The notes: generated by a model from the letters alone, not told the origin. A stretch of DNA of 64,000 bases from Pseudomonadota bacterium (GCA_039193195.1 JBCCWS010000004.1:1-64000), one strand, 5' to 3'. Shown: positions 28,015 through 37,634, counted from the first letter of the stretch. A program made the numbers and translations.

Positions 28015-31000
28015 CTAGCTGACAGCCAGGGCGTTGTTATTGCTGCTTGCGGGGGCGGCGTAGCGCTTGCGGTCTAGGAGCGAATACACCACGGGTATTA
28101 CGACCAAGGTCAGCACCGTGGCCACGAGCAGGCCGCCGATCACGGTGATGGCCATCGGTGCTCGGATCTCGGCTCCTTCACCGATGCCGAGGGCCATTGG
28201 CAGCAGACCAAGGGCGGTGGTCGCCGTGGTCATGAGGATTGGCCGCAGGCGCGCCTGGCCCGCCTCCATGATCGCCTGCTCTCGTGGCATGCCCTTCATC
28301 CGCGATTGGTTGATGTAGTCCACGAGTACTATCGCATTGTTGACGACGATGCCGACGAGCATTATCACGCCGATGAGCGCGACGACGTTGATGCTCGTGT
28401 TGGTGACCGTGAGTCCGAGCACGGCACCGACCAGGGCTAGCGGCACGGTGAGCAGAATGACGAACGGATGGATGAGCGACTCGAACTGTGAGGCCATCAC
28501 GAGGTATACGAGGAACACCGCCATTAACAGGGCGAAGCGCATGGATTGGAAGGACGCCTCCATCTCCTCGTTCTGGCCACCGATCTGAGCGGTGACGCCG
28601 CCCGGCATGGGTACGTTGGCGAGCAATGAGTCGAGCTTATCGACCGCTTCGCCGAGATCCCCGTGAGCCAGGTTCGCGCGAACCAAGGCGACGCGCTCCT
28701 GATCGGCGCGGCGGATCTCCGCGGGTCCGGCGGCAATGCGCACATCGGCCACGGCCTCGAGGGTGACGGGACGTTCGGATAGGGGATTGACGATCAGCTC
28801 GCGCACCTCCTGGATCGAGGCCTGCTCCGTATCTAGGGAGCGCACCAGCACGTCGATCTTGCGGTCGCGCAGGGTGTAGCGCGTGGCAAGCTCGCCGCGG
28901 ACCTTGGCCACGACCTCGTCCGCGATATCCCTCACCGCGAGGCCTAGGCGCGCGGCCCGTTCGTGGTCGAAGAGAATCTGGATCTCGGGCTGGCCAGACT
29001 GCATGGTGGTGCGCACATCGGCGAAGCGATCCGAGCCGCGTAGGGTTTCGGCAACGCGTTCGCTGGTCGCCTGCAGCTTATCGAGCTCATAGCCGCGCAG
29101 CACAACTTCCAGGGGTGTGCTGAAGGAGAACAGGGCAGGCCGGCTAAACTCGTACTCGACGCCCGGCTGCTGCTCGAGATGCTCGCGCAACACCTGCATC
29201 GCCTGGGCTTCCGCGGCGCGCTTGGCCCCCGCCTCGAGCTTGATGCTGAGCTGGGCCGTGTTCTCGCCGGCGTCCACGGGGTTGGCGTCCAGGCGATTGC
29301 CAGTGCCGGCGACGGAGAACGCACGGTCGTAGCCCTGGATATCCTGGGCCGCCATCTGCACTTCTCGGGCCACCTTATCCGTGCTCGCGAGGGGCGCGCC
29401 AGGGGCCAGGCGCAGGTCGACGTTGAACTCCCCTTGGCTGAGCTGGGGAATCAGCTCCGTGCCCAGGCGAGGTACTAGGGTCATCGTACCGGCGAAGATT
29501 GCCACCGCAATCGACGTCACCACTAGGCGATGGCGTAGGGCGCCTGCGAGCACCGGCCGGTAGGCGCCGGCAACCAACTCGTAGGCGCGTCGGAACAGCC
29601 AGGTGAAGGGGCGCAGCAGGAGGCTGAAGACGACCCAAGTCACGGCGCCGACGGCGCGGGCAAGCCAGCGCACGACGAACGAGAAGCCGCGGGTGAAGCG
29701 CCCCGGCGGTTCCGCGCCGCTCGCTTCTTGGAAGCGTTCGCCGCCGCCGACGGAGGCGAGCATCGGAATCAGCGTGACCGCGACCAGCAGTGAGAAGGCG
29801 AGGGCGAAGGTCACCGTCAATGCTTGATCGCGGAACAGCTGACCGGCGATCCCAGAGACGAACACCATTGGGAAGAACACCGCGATCGAGGTCAAGGTGG
29901 CAGCGGTGATCGCAGTACCAACCTCGTCCGTGCCATGCTGGGCTGCGCTCACGACATCCTCGCCGAACTCTCGGCGGCGGAAGATGCTCTCTAACACCAC
30001 GATGGAATTGTCGACCAGCAACCCGACCGCGAGGGCGATACCGCCCAGCGACATGATGTTGAGCGTGAGATCGAAGCTGTACATGGCGATGAAGGTACCG
30101 ATCACCGAAACCGGGATCGTGAGCCCGATGATCAGCGTCGAGCGGAGGTCGCGAAGGAAAAGGAACAGCACCAGCACGGCGAGTAGGCCGCCGACCAGGG
30201 CGGCGTTACGCACCTGGCTGATGGCTGCGTTGATGAACCGCGATTGATCGTAGAGGCTTCTAAGCTCTAGGCTCTCGGGCAGCGCTTCACGGACGGTCTC
30301 CAGACGCGTCTGCAACCGCGAGGCGACCTGCACCGTATTGCCATCGCCTTCTTTGTAGATCGCAAGCTCGACGGACTCGCGGCCGTCGACTCGGGTGACG
30401 GCCTCTCGCTCCTTGTAGCCGCGAATGACAGTTGCGACATCATCCAGGAATACGGTGCGCCCCTCTGGCGTGGCGATGATCGTGCGGGCGATGTCCTCAA
30501 TGCTAGTGAATTCGTTGAGCGTGCGCACCAAGAAGCGTTGTGAGCCCTGCTCGAGGCGACCGCCAGAGAGATTGACGTTCTCCGCCCGGATCCGCTGTGC
30601 GATCGTATCGATGGAGTAGCCGAGGGCCGCTACCTTGTCCTCGTCGACCAGGATCTGGATCTCGTCCTCCAGACCGCCGCTCACCTTCACCGCGGCCGTA
30701 CCCTCGATTCCCTCCAGGTCGGTCTTGAGATTGTCCTCGGCGAAACGCCGCAGCCACTTCAGACGCGCCTCACCGGACTCGACCTGGCTCTCGTCCGAGG
30801 CCGTGTCCATTAGGGCCAGGCGCATAATGGGTTCCGAGGAGGGGTCGAAGCGAAGTAGTAATGGGCGCTTTGCTTCCAGCGGGAGCTGTAGCGTGTCGAG
30901 CTTCTCACGCACGTCAACTGCGGCCAGATCCATGTTGGTACCCCAGAGGAACTCCAAGATCACATCGGACTGACCGGAGCGGGAGACGGATCGAACTTGG

Positions 31001-31233
31001 CGAACATTCTTGATCACACCCACCGATTCCTCGATCGGTTTGCTGAGCAGGTTTTCGATCTCCTGGGGTGCTGCGCCGGTGAGCTCCGTGCGCACGGTGA
31101 GCGTAGGGTAGGCGATGTCCGGCAGCAGGTTGACGTTGAGCCGCCCTAGGGACACCAGGCCGAAGAGGATCACTGCCGTCGTGAACATGATGACCGTGAC
31201 GCGCCGCTTGGTAGCGAGTTCGGCGAGAGTCAT
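28015..31233 (-). CDS. RND efflux permease, first of two in the operon
   Basis: 1072 residues, AcrB-like with duplicated 6-TM halves. TM1 is RRVTVIMFTTAVILFGLVSL; TM4 is GLLVDNSIVVLESIFRRR (Asp-Asn relay variant, as in its partner). An insertion of about 70 residues between TM6 and the second half (around GGGERFQEASGAEPPGRFTRG with added hydrophobic segments) makes it longer than its partner. A strong GGGAGGA lies 7 bases before the ATG. It follows the adaptor gene after a 131-base gap holding a hairpin. Confidence 0.91.
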   Translation of the reverse strand: MTLAELATKRRVTVIMFTTAVILFGLVSLGRLNVNLLPDIAYPTLTVRTELTGAAPQEIENLLSKPIEESVGVIKNVRQVRSVSRSGQSDVILEFLWGTNMDLAAVDVREKLDTLQLPLEAKRPLLLRFDPSSEPIMRLALMDTASDESQVESGEARLKWLRRFAEDNLKTDLEGIEGTAAVKVSGGLEDEIQILVDEDKVAALGYSIDTIAQRIRAENVNLSGGRLEQGSQRFLVRTLNEFTSIEDIARTIIATPEGRTVFLDDVATVIRGYKEREAVTRVDGRESVELAIYKEGDGNTVQVASRLQTRLETVREALPESLELRSLYDQSRFINAAISQVRNAALVGGLLAVLVLFLFLRDLRSTLIIGLTIPVSVIGTFIAMYSFDLTLNIMSLGGIALAVGLLVDNSIVVLESIFRRREFGEDVVSAAQHGTDEVGTAITAATLTSIAVFFPMVFVSGIAGQLFRDQALTVTFALAFSLLVAVTLIPMLASVGGGERFQEASGAEPPGRFTRGFSFVVRWLARAVGAVTWVVFSLLLRPFTWLFRRAYELVAGAYRPVLAGALRHRLVVTSIAVAIFAGTMTLVPRLGTELIPQLSQGEFNVDLRLAPGAPLASTDKVAREVQMAAQDIQGYDRAFSVAGTGNRLDANPVDAGENTAQLSIKLEAGAKRAAEAQAMQVLREHLEQQPGVEYEFSRPALFSFSTPLEVVLRGYELDKLQATSERVAETLRGSDRFADVRTTMQSGQPEIQILFDHERAARLGLAVRDIADEVVAKVRGELATRYTLRDRKIDVLVRSLDTEQASIQEVRELIVNPLSERPVTLEAVADVRIAAGPAEIRRADQERVALVRANLAHGDLGEAVDKLDSLLANVPMPGGVTAQIGGQNEEMEASFQSMRFALLMAVFLVYLVMASQFESLIHPFVILLTVPLALVGAVLGLTVTNTSINVVALIGVIMLVGIVVNNAIVLVDYINQSRMKGMPREQAIMEAGQARLRPILMTTATTALGLLPMALGIGEGAEIRAPMAITVIGGLLVATVLTLVVIPVVYSLLDRKRYAAPASSNNNALAVS

Positions 31234-31322
31234 GCGCGGATCCTCCCGTGGACTAGGCGCTCGGAATAGTGGCAGGCCGCGCCCTGGTGGACGAGGCTAG
31301 GGGTGGCGTTGAGCGGGGTGAG

Positions 31323-31348
31323 CGGGCCGCCGGCAGTCAGGCGGCCCG
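31323..31348. other. Intercistronic hairpin between adaptor and permease genes
   Basis: CGGGCCGCC (31323-31331) and GGCGGCCCG (31340-31348) form a perfect 9-bp stem with an 8-base loop inside the efflux operon. No T-tract follows on the minus strand, so it is more likely an RNA stability or partial attenuation element than a full terminator. Confidence 0.5.
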
Positions 31349-31364
31349 TCACCTAGAACCCTTA

Positions 31365-32519
31365 CTAGGGTTGGAAGAGATCCCCGGCGAACGCTTCGGT
31401 GATCGGTTCTACGCGGCGGTTGACCACGTTGATTTGACCGCCGTCGCGCAGGCTGGACTGGCCGACGACGACGACTTCTTCGCCATCGCTCAGGCCGTCG
31501 AGAATTTCTACGCGCCCCCCGTTGTCGAGGCCGGTGACGACCGTGCGCCGCTCCGCCGTGTTCTCCTCGCCCACAACGAAGACGGCCTGGTCGCCGACGC
31601 CGTCGACGAGCGCATCACGCGGGACTTGGAGGGCATCGGGGTGCACGTCGTAGACCACGTTGATCCGTGCAAACATTCCAGGGCTCAGGCGCCCCCCAGC
31701 ATCGGTGGTCTCTACCGTGACCTTGAAAGTCGCCGTCGTGGGATCGATCACCGGCGAGATGCGGGCGATGCGCCCGGCGAAGCTAGCGTCACCGAGGGCG
31801 TCCACCTTGACCTGCGCCTGCTGACCCGCGGCGAGCTTGCGGTACTCGCGTTCCGGCACGAAAAGCTCTGTGATAAGAGGCTCGAGATCGGTCACGCGGA
31901 AGGTGGGGGTGTTGGCGGTGATGGTATTGCCCACCTTGACCATGCGCTCGCTGACCACGCCGTCTATCGGAGCGCGGATCTGCGTGTATCCAAGGCGCAG
32001 GGCAGAGAGTTCAGCATCGGCCCGATTGGCCCGCACGTCGAAGTGGATCGTGTCGTAAGCCTCTTTCGTCACTAGACCCTTGCTGTGTAGGGCCTTGTTA
32101 CGTCCGTACTCCGCCTCGAGCTTCTCCAGGGACGCCCGCGCCCGGGCCAGTTCGAGGCGAAGCTGGTCGCCGTCGAGGCGGGCGAGGACGTCGCCGGCCT
32201 TCACCACATCGCCTTCCTCTACAAGGATCTCAGTGATTTGGCCTTCGACCTTGGCTACCACCTCGGCGTCGCGCTCGGCCTCTAGGGAGCCAGTAGCCGA
32301 GTAGACGGCGAGAATGTCACCGCGCTGCACGGCGGCCACTTCGACGGGAATGGTAGCCTCCCCCTCGTCGGCATCGGCAAGCTCCGCGTCCTCGCCGGCA
32401 CTGCAGCCGGTCAGCACGGCGGTCAAGGAGAAGCCGAGCAGGAGCGCCAGGGGAAGCAAGCGCAGGGTTCGATCGTTGGGTAGTGCTTGGGGCAGTCGTT
32501 GCAGCTTGGGGTCAGTCAT
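31365..32519 (-). CDS. RND efflux adaptor lipoprotein (membrane fusion protein)
   Basis: 384 residues. A basic N-terminus and hydrophobic stretch end in the lipobox VLTGC, so the mature protein is anchored to the inner membrane by lipidated Cys. Then come the first lipoyl half (VEGQITEILVEEGDVVKAGD), a coiled hairpin (RASLEKLEAEYGRNKALHSK), the second lipoyl half (IRAPIDGVVSERMVKVGNTI) and beta-barrel and membrane-proximal domains. First gene of a three-gene efflux operon with two permeases. GAGG precedes the ATG by 8 bases. No outer-membrane channel is encoded nearby. Confidence 0.92.
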   Translation of the reverse strand: MTDPKLQRLPQALPNDRTLRLLPLALLLGFSLTAVLTGCSAGEDAELADADEGEATIPVEVAAVQRGDILAVYSATGSLEAERDAEVVAKVEGQITEILVEEGDVVKAGDVLARLDGDQLRLELARARASLEKLEAEYGRNKALHSKGLVTKEAYDTIHFDVRANRADAELSALRLGYTQIRAPIDGVVSERMVKVGNTITANTPTFRVTDLEPLITELFVPEREYRKLAAGQQAQVKVDALGDASFAGRIARISPVIDPTTATFKVTVETTDAGGRLSPGMFARINVVYDVHPDALQVPRDALVDGVGDQAVFVVGEENTAERRTVVTGLDNGGRVEILDGLSDGEEVVVVGQSSLRDGGQINVVNRRVEPITEAFAGDLFQP

Positions 32520-32597
32520 GGGGGGTGCCTCGCCGTGCAGGTCAGTCCGCAGCTACTAGAGTTAGCCGTGTTACCGGTTTGCCGTAGTGGTCAATTA

Positions 32598-32637
32598 GTG
32601 TTGTAGATGAGTATAACACCAAACTACGTATGCGCAA
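32598..32637 (-). promoter_or_regulatory. Probable promoter and dyad operator of the efflux operon
   Basis: On the minus strand TTGCGC (32632-32637) and TATACT (32610-32615) are spaced by 16 bases, a plausible promoter about 90 bases before the adaptor start. The -10 is overlapped by a dyad, GTGTT (32598-32602) facing AACAC (32615-32619) with further partial symmetry inside, as expected for a TetR-type repressor site. No TetR gene lies nearby, so the regulator is unidentified. Confidence 0.42.
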
Positions 32638-32762
32638 GTCCCCAGCACGGCCGCGAGCATCCTCCTGCCTTCGACGTCCGACTGCCGCGATTGGTTGCGC
32701 ACATCCCAACAAGACGTAGGCGCTCGATCCCCGTTTGGTGACAGGGCTCGCGCCGGTGCCAC

Positions 32763-32800
32763 AAAAAAGGGGGAGGGCACCCTCTGGGCACCACTCCCCC
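32763..32800 (-). terminator. Intrinsic terminator downstream of prc
   Basis: Read on the minus strand: GGGGGAG, an inner arm GGTGCCC, loop AGA, GGGTGCC, CTCCCCC, then six T. The two-part stem has about 14 pairs, two of them wobble, with one bulged T. This is a textbook rho-independent terminator, 59 bases beyond the prc stop, and isolates prc from the efflux operon. The 340-base stretch 32520-32858 holds only this and the efflux promoter; no convincing gene was seen in it. Confidence 0.85.
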
Positions 32801-32858
32801 TCGCCTCGAGTGATCCAGGCGCATCGCATAAGACGCCGGGACTCGGGCCTTGACCGGG

Positions 32859-35051
32859 CTAGTTCATCACCGCCTCGGCCTTGCTCGGACCAGGCGTGCT
32901 CGCCGCGGTGCGCTGTGGCAGCAGCCCGGAGAGGCTCGAGTAGTCGGTGATGATCTCGGCCGCCTCATGCAGCATCACGTCTACCGGCTCCACGTCCTCC
33001 AGGGCCTCCACGTCTTTTAGCGCCTCCATGCCGAGTGCTTCGCGGCGCTCGTTCTCGAGTGCCAGGCGACGTTGCTGACGGTCATCGCGCTCGGCCTTGC
33101 GAGTATCGTAGTTCAGGGATACGGACGTGCGGGAGCTGAACTCCTCCAGATCCTCGATCTCGGTCTGCCACAGGCGGAAGTCCGGGTCGTCGGCAACGCG
33201 TTTGCCGTGGTAGCGCTCGAGGCTGACGATCTGCGTGTCGAGCGGCGTGCCCTGGCGGAAGCGCGTGGCGTCGATCTGGTCCCAGTTCAACGCGGTCTCG
33301 CGAGTCGACTCGCCGACCAGATCTTCGTCCACCGGGGAGGGCAGCTGAATGTCCGGGGCCACACCGCGCAGCTGGGTGCTGCCGCCGGTCACGCGGTAGT
33401 ACTTGCCAATCGTGAGGGTGAGCTGGCCCATGTCACCGGTGGCCCGCTTGGTGCTCCACCGGTTTAGGTCGTAGAGGTTTTGCACCGAGCCCTTGCCGAA
33501 GGTGTTTTGGCCGATCACAACCCCGCGCTCGTAGTCTTGAATGGCGGCGGCGAAGATCTCCGAGGCGGAGGCGCTGTAGCGATCGACTAGCACCGCCAGG
33601 GGACCGTCGTAGGCGACCCCAGGTTCGATGTCGCTGAGTTGACGAACGCGGCCGTTGGTCTCGCGGAACTGCACCACCGGGCCGTCTATGAACAGACCCG
33701 TCATGGCGCGTGCCTCCCACAGATGGCCGCCGCCATTGTTGCGAAGGTCAACGATTAGCGCATCCATCCCTTCTTCCTTCAGCTCGCCGATCAGGCGGCG
33801 CACATCGCGGGTGGTGCTCGTGTAGTCCTTGCGCCCGGCCTGACGGGCGGCGTAATCCTGGTAGAAGCTCGGGACCTTGATAACGCCAACCTTGTAAGCG
33901 TTGTTGCCGCGTTCGATATCGAGAGTTTCGCGCTTCGCCGCTTGCGCTTCCAGGCGTACTTCATCGCGCACCAGCGCCACGATCCTCTCAGCCGAGCCGG
34001 GCGCGGCTCCTGCTGGAAGGATCTGCAGACGGACGGTGGTGCCGCCTGGCCCGCGAATTAGTTCGACCACATCGTCGAGGCGCCAGCCGATCACGTCCAC
34101 CAGCGAGCCCTCGTCGCCCTGGCCGACGGCGGTGATGCGGTCCTTCTGCTCGACGGAGCCGTCGATCGCGGCGGGACCGCCGGGGATGATGTTCATTACC
34201 GTCACGTAGTCTTCCCGCAGCTGCAGGGACGCACCGATGCCCTCGTAGGAAAGGCTCATTTGGATCCGGTACTCCTCCGTGTTGCGCGGGGAGAAGTAGT
34301 TCGAGTGCGGATCGAGCGTGTCCGCGTATGCGTTCATGAAGCTCTCGAATACCTCGTCCTCCGTGAGCTGGCTGGTCCGGCGCAGAACGCGCTCGTAGCG
34401 CTTGCGTAAGGTGGATGCGACGCCGTCTTCCCCGTCCCACTCCTTGCCGGTCAGCATTAGGCTAAGCGCATCGTTCTTTACGCGCTGGCGCCAGATCTCG
34501 TCTAGCTCCGCCGTCGTGCCGGCCCAGGGCTGATCTTCGCGGTCGAAGTAGTACGCTTCGTCAATCGTGAAGTTGGGCTCGGCGCTGAGCAGCGAGATGG
34601 CATGCACGATGCGCTCGTGCACCCGTTGGCGGTAGCGGTTGAACACGTCGAAGGCGGGAGCCACGTTCCCCGCGCGGACGGAATCGTCGAGGGTGGTGCG
34701 ATAGCGTTCGAAGCGCTGGATGTCCTGCGCCAAAAAATAGAACTTGTTGCCGTCGAGCGCATCGATATAACCGTCAAGAATTTGACTGGAGAGCGCATTG
34801 TCGATTTCCGTGCCGGCGTAGTGAAACTGATCCATCAAGTCGGTCACTACCTGCACAATCTTCTTGTGCTGCTGTGCTGGTTGCAGAGCTTCCAGTGGCT
34901 GGTCCAGCACATTATCCTTCGCCGCCGGCATCGCCTCCTCATCGGCTTTTGCTTCACCGGCCCACCCGGGCGCGGCAGCGACCAACAAGAGCAGGGTGAA
35001 CAGGGCGAGCGCCTTGTGTAGCGCTGGGGCGGGCAATGCAATACTTCTCAT
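32859..35051 (-). CDS. prc: Carboxy-terminal (tail-specific) protease Prc, S41 family
   Basis: 730 residues with a signal peptide (ALALFTLLLLVAAAPGWAG). Periplasmic protease that trims C-termini such as that of PBP3 and degrades tagged proteins. An N-terminal helical domain (DALDGNKFYFLAQDIQRFERY; YADTLDPHSNYFSPRNTEEY) is followed by a PDZ domain (VMNIIPGGPAAIDGSVEQKD), then the catalytic core with Ser in YSASASEIFAAA and Lys in NTFGKGSVQNLY, and the C-terminal DUF3340-like region. ATG 35051 is preferred; a GTG at 35063 is in frame. A strong terminator follows. Confidence 0.93.
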   Translation of the reverse strand: MRSIALPAPALHKALALFTLLLLVAAAPGWAGEAKADEEAMPAAKDNVLDQPLEALQPAQQHKKIVQVVTDLMDQFHYAGTEIDNALSSQILDGYIDALDGNKFYFLAQDIQRFERYRTTLDDSVRAGNVAPAFDVFNRYRQRVHERIVHAISLLSAEPNFTIDEAYYFDREDQPWAGTTAELDEIWRQRVKNDALSLMLTGKEWDGEDGVASTLRKRYERVLRRTSQLTEDEVFESFMNAYADTLDPHSNYFSPRNTEEYRIQMSLSYEGIGASLQLREDYVTVMNIIPGGPAAIDGSVEQKDRITAVGQGDEGSLVDVIGWRLDDVVELIRGPGGTTVRLQILPAGAAPGSAERIVALVRDEVRLEAQAAKRETLDIERGNNAYKVGVIKVPSFYQDYAARQAGRKDYTSTTRDVRRLIGELKEEGMDALIVDLRNNGGGHLWEARAMTGLFIDGPVVQFRETNGRVRQLSDIEPGVAYDGPLAVLVDRYSASASEIFAAAIQDYERGVVIGQNTFGKGSVQNLYDLNRWSTKRATGDMGQLTLTIGKYYRVTGGSTQLRGVAPDIQLPSPVDEDLVGESTRETALNWDQIDATRFRQGTPLDTQIVSLERYHGKRVADDPDFRLWQTEIEDLEEFSSRTSVSLNYDTRKAERDDRQQRRLALENERREALGMEALKDVEALEDVEPVDVMLHEAAEIITDYSSLSGLLPQRTAASTPGPSKAEAVMN

Positions 35052-35240
35052 CTGTTCATTCACCTGGGGGATTAGCGTGGTGTTGAGGCCAAGACCGCCC
35101 GAGTTCGGGCGCTGTGGAGTTGTTGCGTTGCGAGTCGCAGTTGATGGCGAACGCGGCACCTTGAAACCAACACTAGACCCGGCTCCGCGCACGATCAAGG
35201 GCGCCGATTGCGCCTTTGCGCGCTTACGGAAAGCGTCGTC

Positions 35241-35543
35241 GTGCATCCGCTGACGTTTTTGACAGGGATCGTGTTCGGCTCATCTGGACTCATCCTGCTC
35301 GTGTTGCTGCTGGTCATGTTGATCAAGGGCGTACTACTCTTTTCTGGCGACTTGGACCCCGCGCGAGCGGAGCTAGAGGGGCAGCTCATGTGGCTCGCGG
35401 TCTTCACCGGTCTGACCGTAGTGAGTACGGCGAGTTTCGTCTCCCTTCTGCGTCGTCTGCCGTGGCGCTGGGCGGCACAGGCAGTCCTTTGGAGTAGCCT
35501 GGCATTACTTATCGCCAACCTCGGCACCTTGCGCGGTGCCTAA
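35241..35543 (+). CDS. Small integral membrane protein, unknown
   Basis: 100 residues with three likely transmembrane helices: FLTGIVFGSSGLILLVLLL, LMWLAVFTGLTVVSTASFV and the C-terminal WAAQAVLWSSLALLIANLG. No family recognised. The GTG start at 35241 is chosen because GGAAAG lies 7 bases upstream; an upstream TTG at 35208 would add a short polar segment. Divergent from prc and 47 bases upstream of the amidohydrolase, so possibly cotranscribed with it. Confidence 0.62.
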   Translation: MHPLTFLTGIVFGSSGLILLVLLLVMLIKGVLLFSGDLDPARAELEGQLMWLAVFTGLTVVSTASFVSLLRRLPWRWAAQAVLWSSLALLIANLGTLRGA

Positions 35544-35590
35544 AGTGAGCCAATAGCGCTCAAGGATTCGCAGGACATCGAGGTCCATCC

Positions 35591-37279
35591 ATGATTCGAT
35601 CCACGTCGCTGTTGGCCCGCGGGATTGGGCTTGGCCCTCTTATCGCGGTGCTCGCCTGGCCGGCACACGCACAGACACTGATCCACAACATAAACGGATA
35701 CACCTGCGAGGCGAACGGTCGCTTGGCTCGCTTCGTGGCTATCCAGGTCGATGCCCAGGGCCGGGTGGCCGAACGCTGGTCCAGCGCGGCTGAGGTGGTC
35801 GGGGCACGCGCCGCGGCGCCAGTCGGCATGTCGATCGTGGACGGGGCAGGACAGACGCTGCTACCCGGCTTGATCGACGCGCACGGCCACGTGCGAGCCC
35901 TCGGCGAGGCGCGCGGCCGGGTCAACCTGGTGGGAACGCGATCACTGGATGAGGCCCTCGAACGCGTGGCGGCCTACGCCGAAGCTCACCCACAGGCACC
36001 TTGGGTAGTGGGTCGTGGGTGGAATCAGGAGCAGTGGCCAGGCGGCAAGTTTCCCACGGCTAGCGATCTCGACCGTGTGGTCAAGGATCGCCCGGTGTAC
36101 CTCGGCCGTATCGATGGTCACGCCGCCTGGGTGAACTCGAAGGCCTTGGCGGTGGCGGAAATCACGGGCGCTGACGATGCGCCTGTGGGCGGCCGAGTGG
36201 AAGTGGACGAGCGAGGCAACCCCACCGGAGTTCTGATCGACGCTGCCGGCAATCTGGTTGAGCTCCTCGTACCGACGCCGTCTCGAGCCGATGACAAGGC
36301 CGCGATCGTGAGGGCGCTGACCGAGCTCGCGAGCCTAGGCATTACGGGCGTGCACGATGCCGGTATCACGCCTCAGGATCTTCTCATCTACCGTGAGCTC
36401 GCGTTGGCCGGTGAGCTGCCGATCCGCGTCTACGCCATGTTGGCGGAATCGGCGCGCGACGCGCTTGAGGCGCCGTTGGTGGGGGAGGGCAACGACTACC
36501 TCACCGTGAGCAGCGTCAAAGTGTATGCGGATGGTGCGCTAGGCAGTCGCGGGGCCGCGCTACTGGCCTCTTACGCGGACGAGGCCGGGAACCAAGGCCT
36601 AGCGTTCAAGGCCGACTCGGCCCTGGCGGCCCTGGTCAGGGAGACTTCTGCGCGTGGCTTCCAAGTCAACGTGCATGCCATCGGCGATGCCGCCAACCGC
36701 ATGGTGCTCGATGCGTTCGCACAGGTGCCGCCGCATGAGCGCACGGTGCGACGGCACCGTGTTGAGCATGCCCAGATCATCCACCCAGATGACATTGCTC
36801 GCTTTGCGGACCTCAACGTGATTGCGAGCATGCAGCCAACGCACGCCACTAGTGACATGTTCATGGCGGTGAAGCGCCTGGACCCGCAGCGTCTGGTCGG
36901 TGCTTACGCATGGCGACGCCTGATCGAGGGTGGCGCCAAGATCGCAGCGGGATCGGACTTCCCCGTAGAGCCGGCTAACCCGTTCTTCGGCCTGCATGCG
37001 GCGGTGACCAGGCGCAGCCGCGACGGTCGGCCCGCCGCCGGGTGGATCGTGGAGGAGGCGATGACCCGCACCGAAGCCCTGTGTGCATTCACCAGCGAGG
37101 GGGCGTTTGCCGCGCACGCCGAGGACCGCCAGGGACGCCTCGATCGCGGCTATTGGGCGGACTTTATCCTGATCGACGCTGACCCCTTAGAAATTCCGTC
37201 TCAGGAAATCTGGAAGATCGGGGTCGGAGCGACGTGGGTTTCGGGAAAGCCAATTTATGAAGCGAGTGGTACCCGCTGA
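35591..37279 (+). CDS. Exported amidohydrolase (YtcJ-like, amidohydrolase family 3)
   Basis: 562 residues with a signal peptide (LGPLIAVLAWPAHAQ). The metal-dependent hydrolase fold is shown by the HxH motif in LPGLIDAHGHV, the His motifs VNVHAIGDAANRM and HRVEHAQIIHPDDI, and the Asp motif IAAGSDFPVEPANPFFG. Members hydrolyse C-N bonds of small molecules; the substrate is unknown. GAGG lies 7 bases before the ATG. The periplasmic location is inferred from the signal peptide. Confidence 0.9.
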   Translation: MIRSTSLLARGIGLGPLIAVLAWPAHAQTLIHNINGYTCEANGRLARFVAIQVDAQGRVAERWSSAAEVVGARAAAPVGMSIVDGAGQTLLPGLIDAHGHVRALGEARGRVNLVGTRSLDEALERVAAYAEAHPQAPWVVGRGWNQEQWPGGKFPTASDLDRVVKDRPVYLGRIDGHAAWVNSKALAVAEITGADDAPVGGRVEVDERGNPTGVLIDAAGNLVELLVPTPSRADDKAAIVRALTELASLGITGVHDAGITPQDLLIYRELALAGELPIRVYAMLAESARDALEAPLVGEGNDYLTVSSVKVYADGALGSRGAALLASYADEAGNQGLAFKADSALAALVRETSARGFQVNVHAIGDAANRMVLDAFAQVPPHERTVRRHRVEHAQIIHPDDIARFADLNVIASMQPTHATSDMFMAVKRLDPQRLVGAYAWRRLIEGGAKIAAGSDFPVEPANPFFGLHAAVTRRSRDGRPAAGWIVEEAMTRTEALCAFTSEGAFAAHAEDRQGRLDRGYWADFILIDADPLEIPSQEIWKIGVGATWVSGKPIYEASGTR

Positions 37280-37291
37280 GGCGCGCGATGC

Positions 37292-37322
37292 AGCTGCCGG
37301 CGCGGGACCGCGACCGGCAGCT
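37292..37322. terminator. Hairpin between convergent amidohydrolase and PilZ genes
   Basis: AGCTGCCGG (37292-37300) pairs with CCGGCAGCT (37314-37322), and inner CGCG/CGCG extends the stem past a bulged A around a 4-base loop. No T-tract on either side. Its place between two convergent stops suggests transcript end formation in both directions. Confidence 0.45.
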
Positions 37323-37328
37323 CACCGC

Positions 37329-37634
37329 TCAGGAGTGCATGCGCAAGGAGGGTTCGACGCCTTGTCGGATCGTCCGGTGGAGTAACAACCCCATGCCCTC
37401 GCGGGAGCGATGCGCGACCACAGCCTTTCGATGGTAGAGCTTGGTGACGCTGCCGAGGTTGACCACGAATACCAGGTCGACGGCGGTGTCGAGGGGCAAG
37501 GCGTAGCCGCTAGAGCGGACGAACACGCCACGGGCACTTAAGTTGCCGATCGGGAGTTTGCGCCGGGTCTGACCATTGGTGCAGACGTAGACGAAACCGC
37601 TGCCCTTGTACCGTTTATTGAGACGACGTTCCAT
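37329..37634 (-). CDS. PilZ domain protein (cyclic-di-GMP effector)
   Basis: 101 residues, a single PilZ domain. Both c-di-GMP contact motifs are present: RxxxR at RLNKR near the N-terminus and N-x-S-x-x-G in GNLSARGVFV. The rest follows the six-strand barrel and the GMGLLLH segment. Binds cyclic-di-GMP and alters a partner such as a motility or secretion component; no partner gene is adjacent. It converges on the amidohydrolase gene. Confidence 0.88.
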   Translation of the reverse strand: MERRLNKRYKGSGFVYVCTNGQTRRKLPIGNLSARGVFVRSSGYALPLDTAVDLVFVVNLGSVTKLYHRKAVVAHRSREGMGLLLHRTIRQGVEPSLRMHS

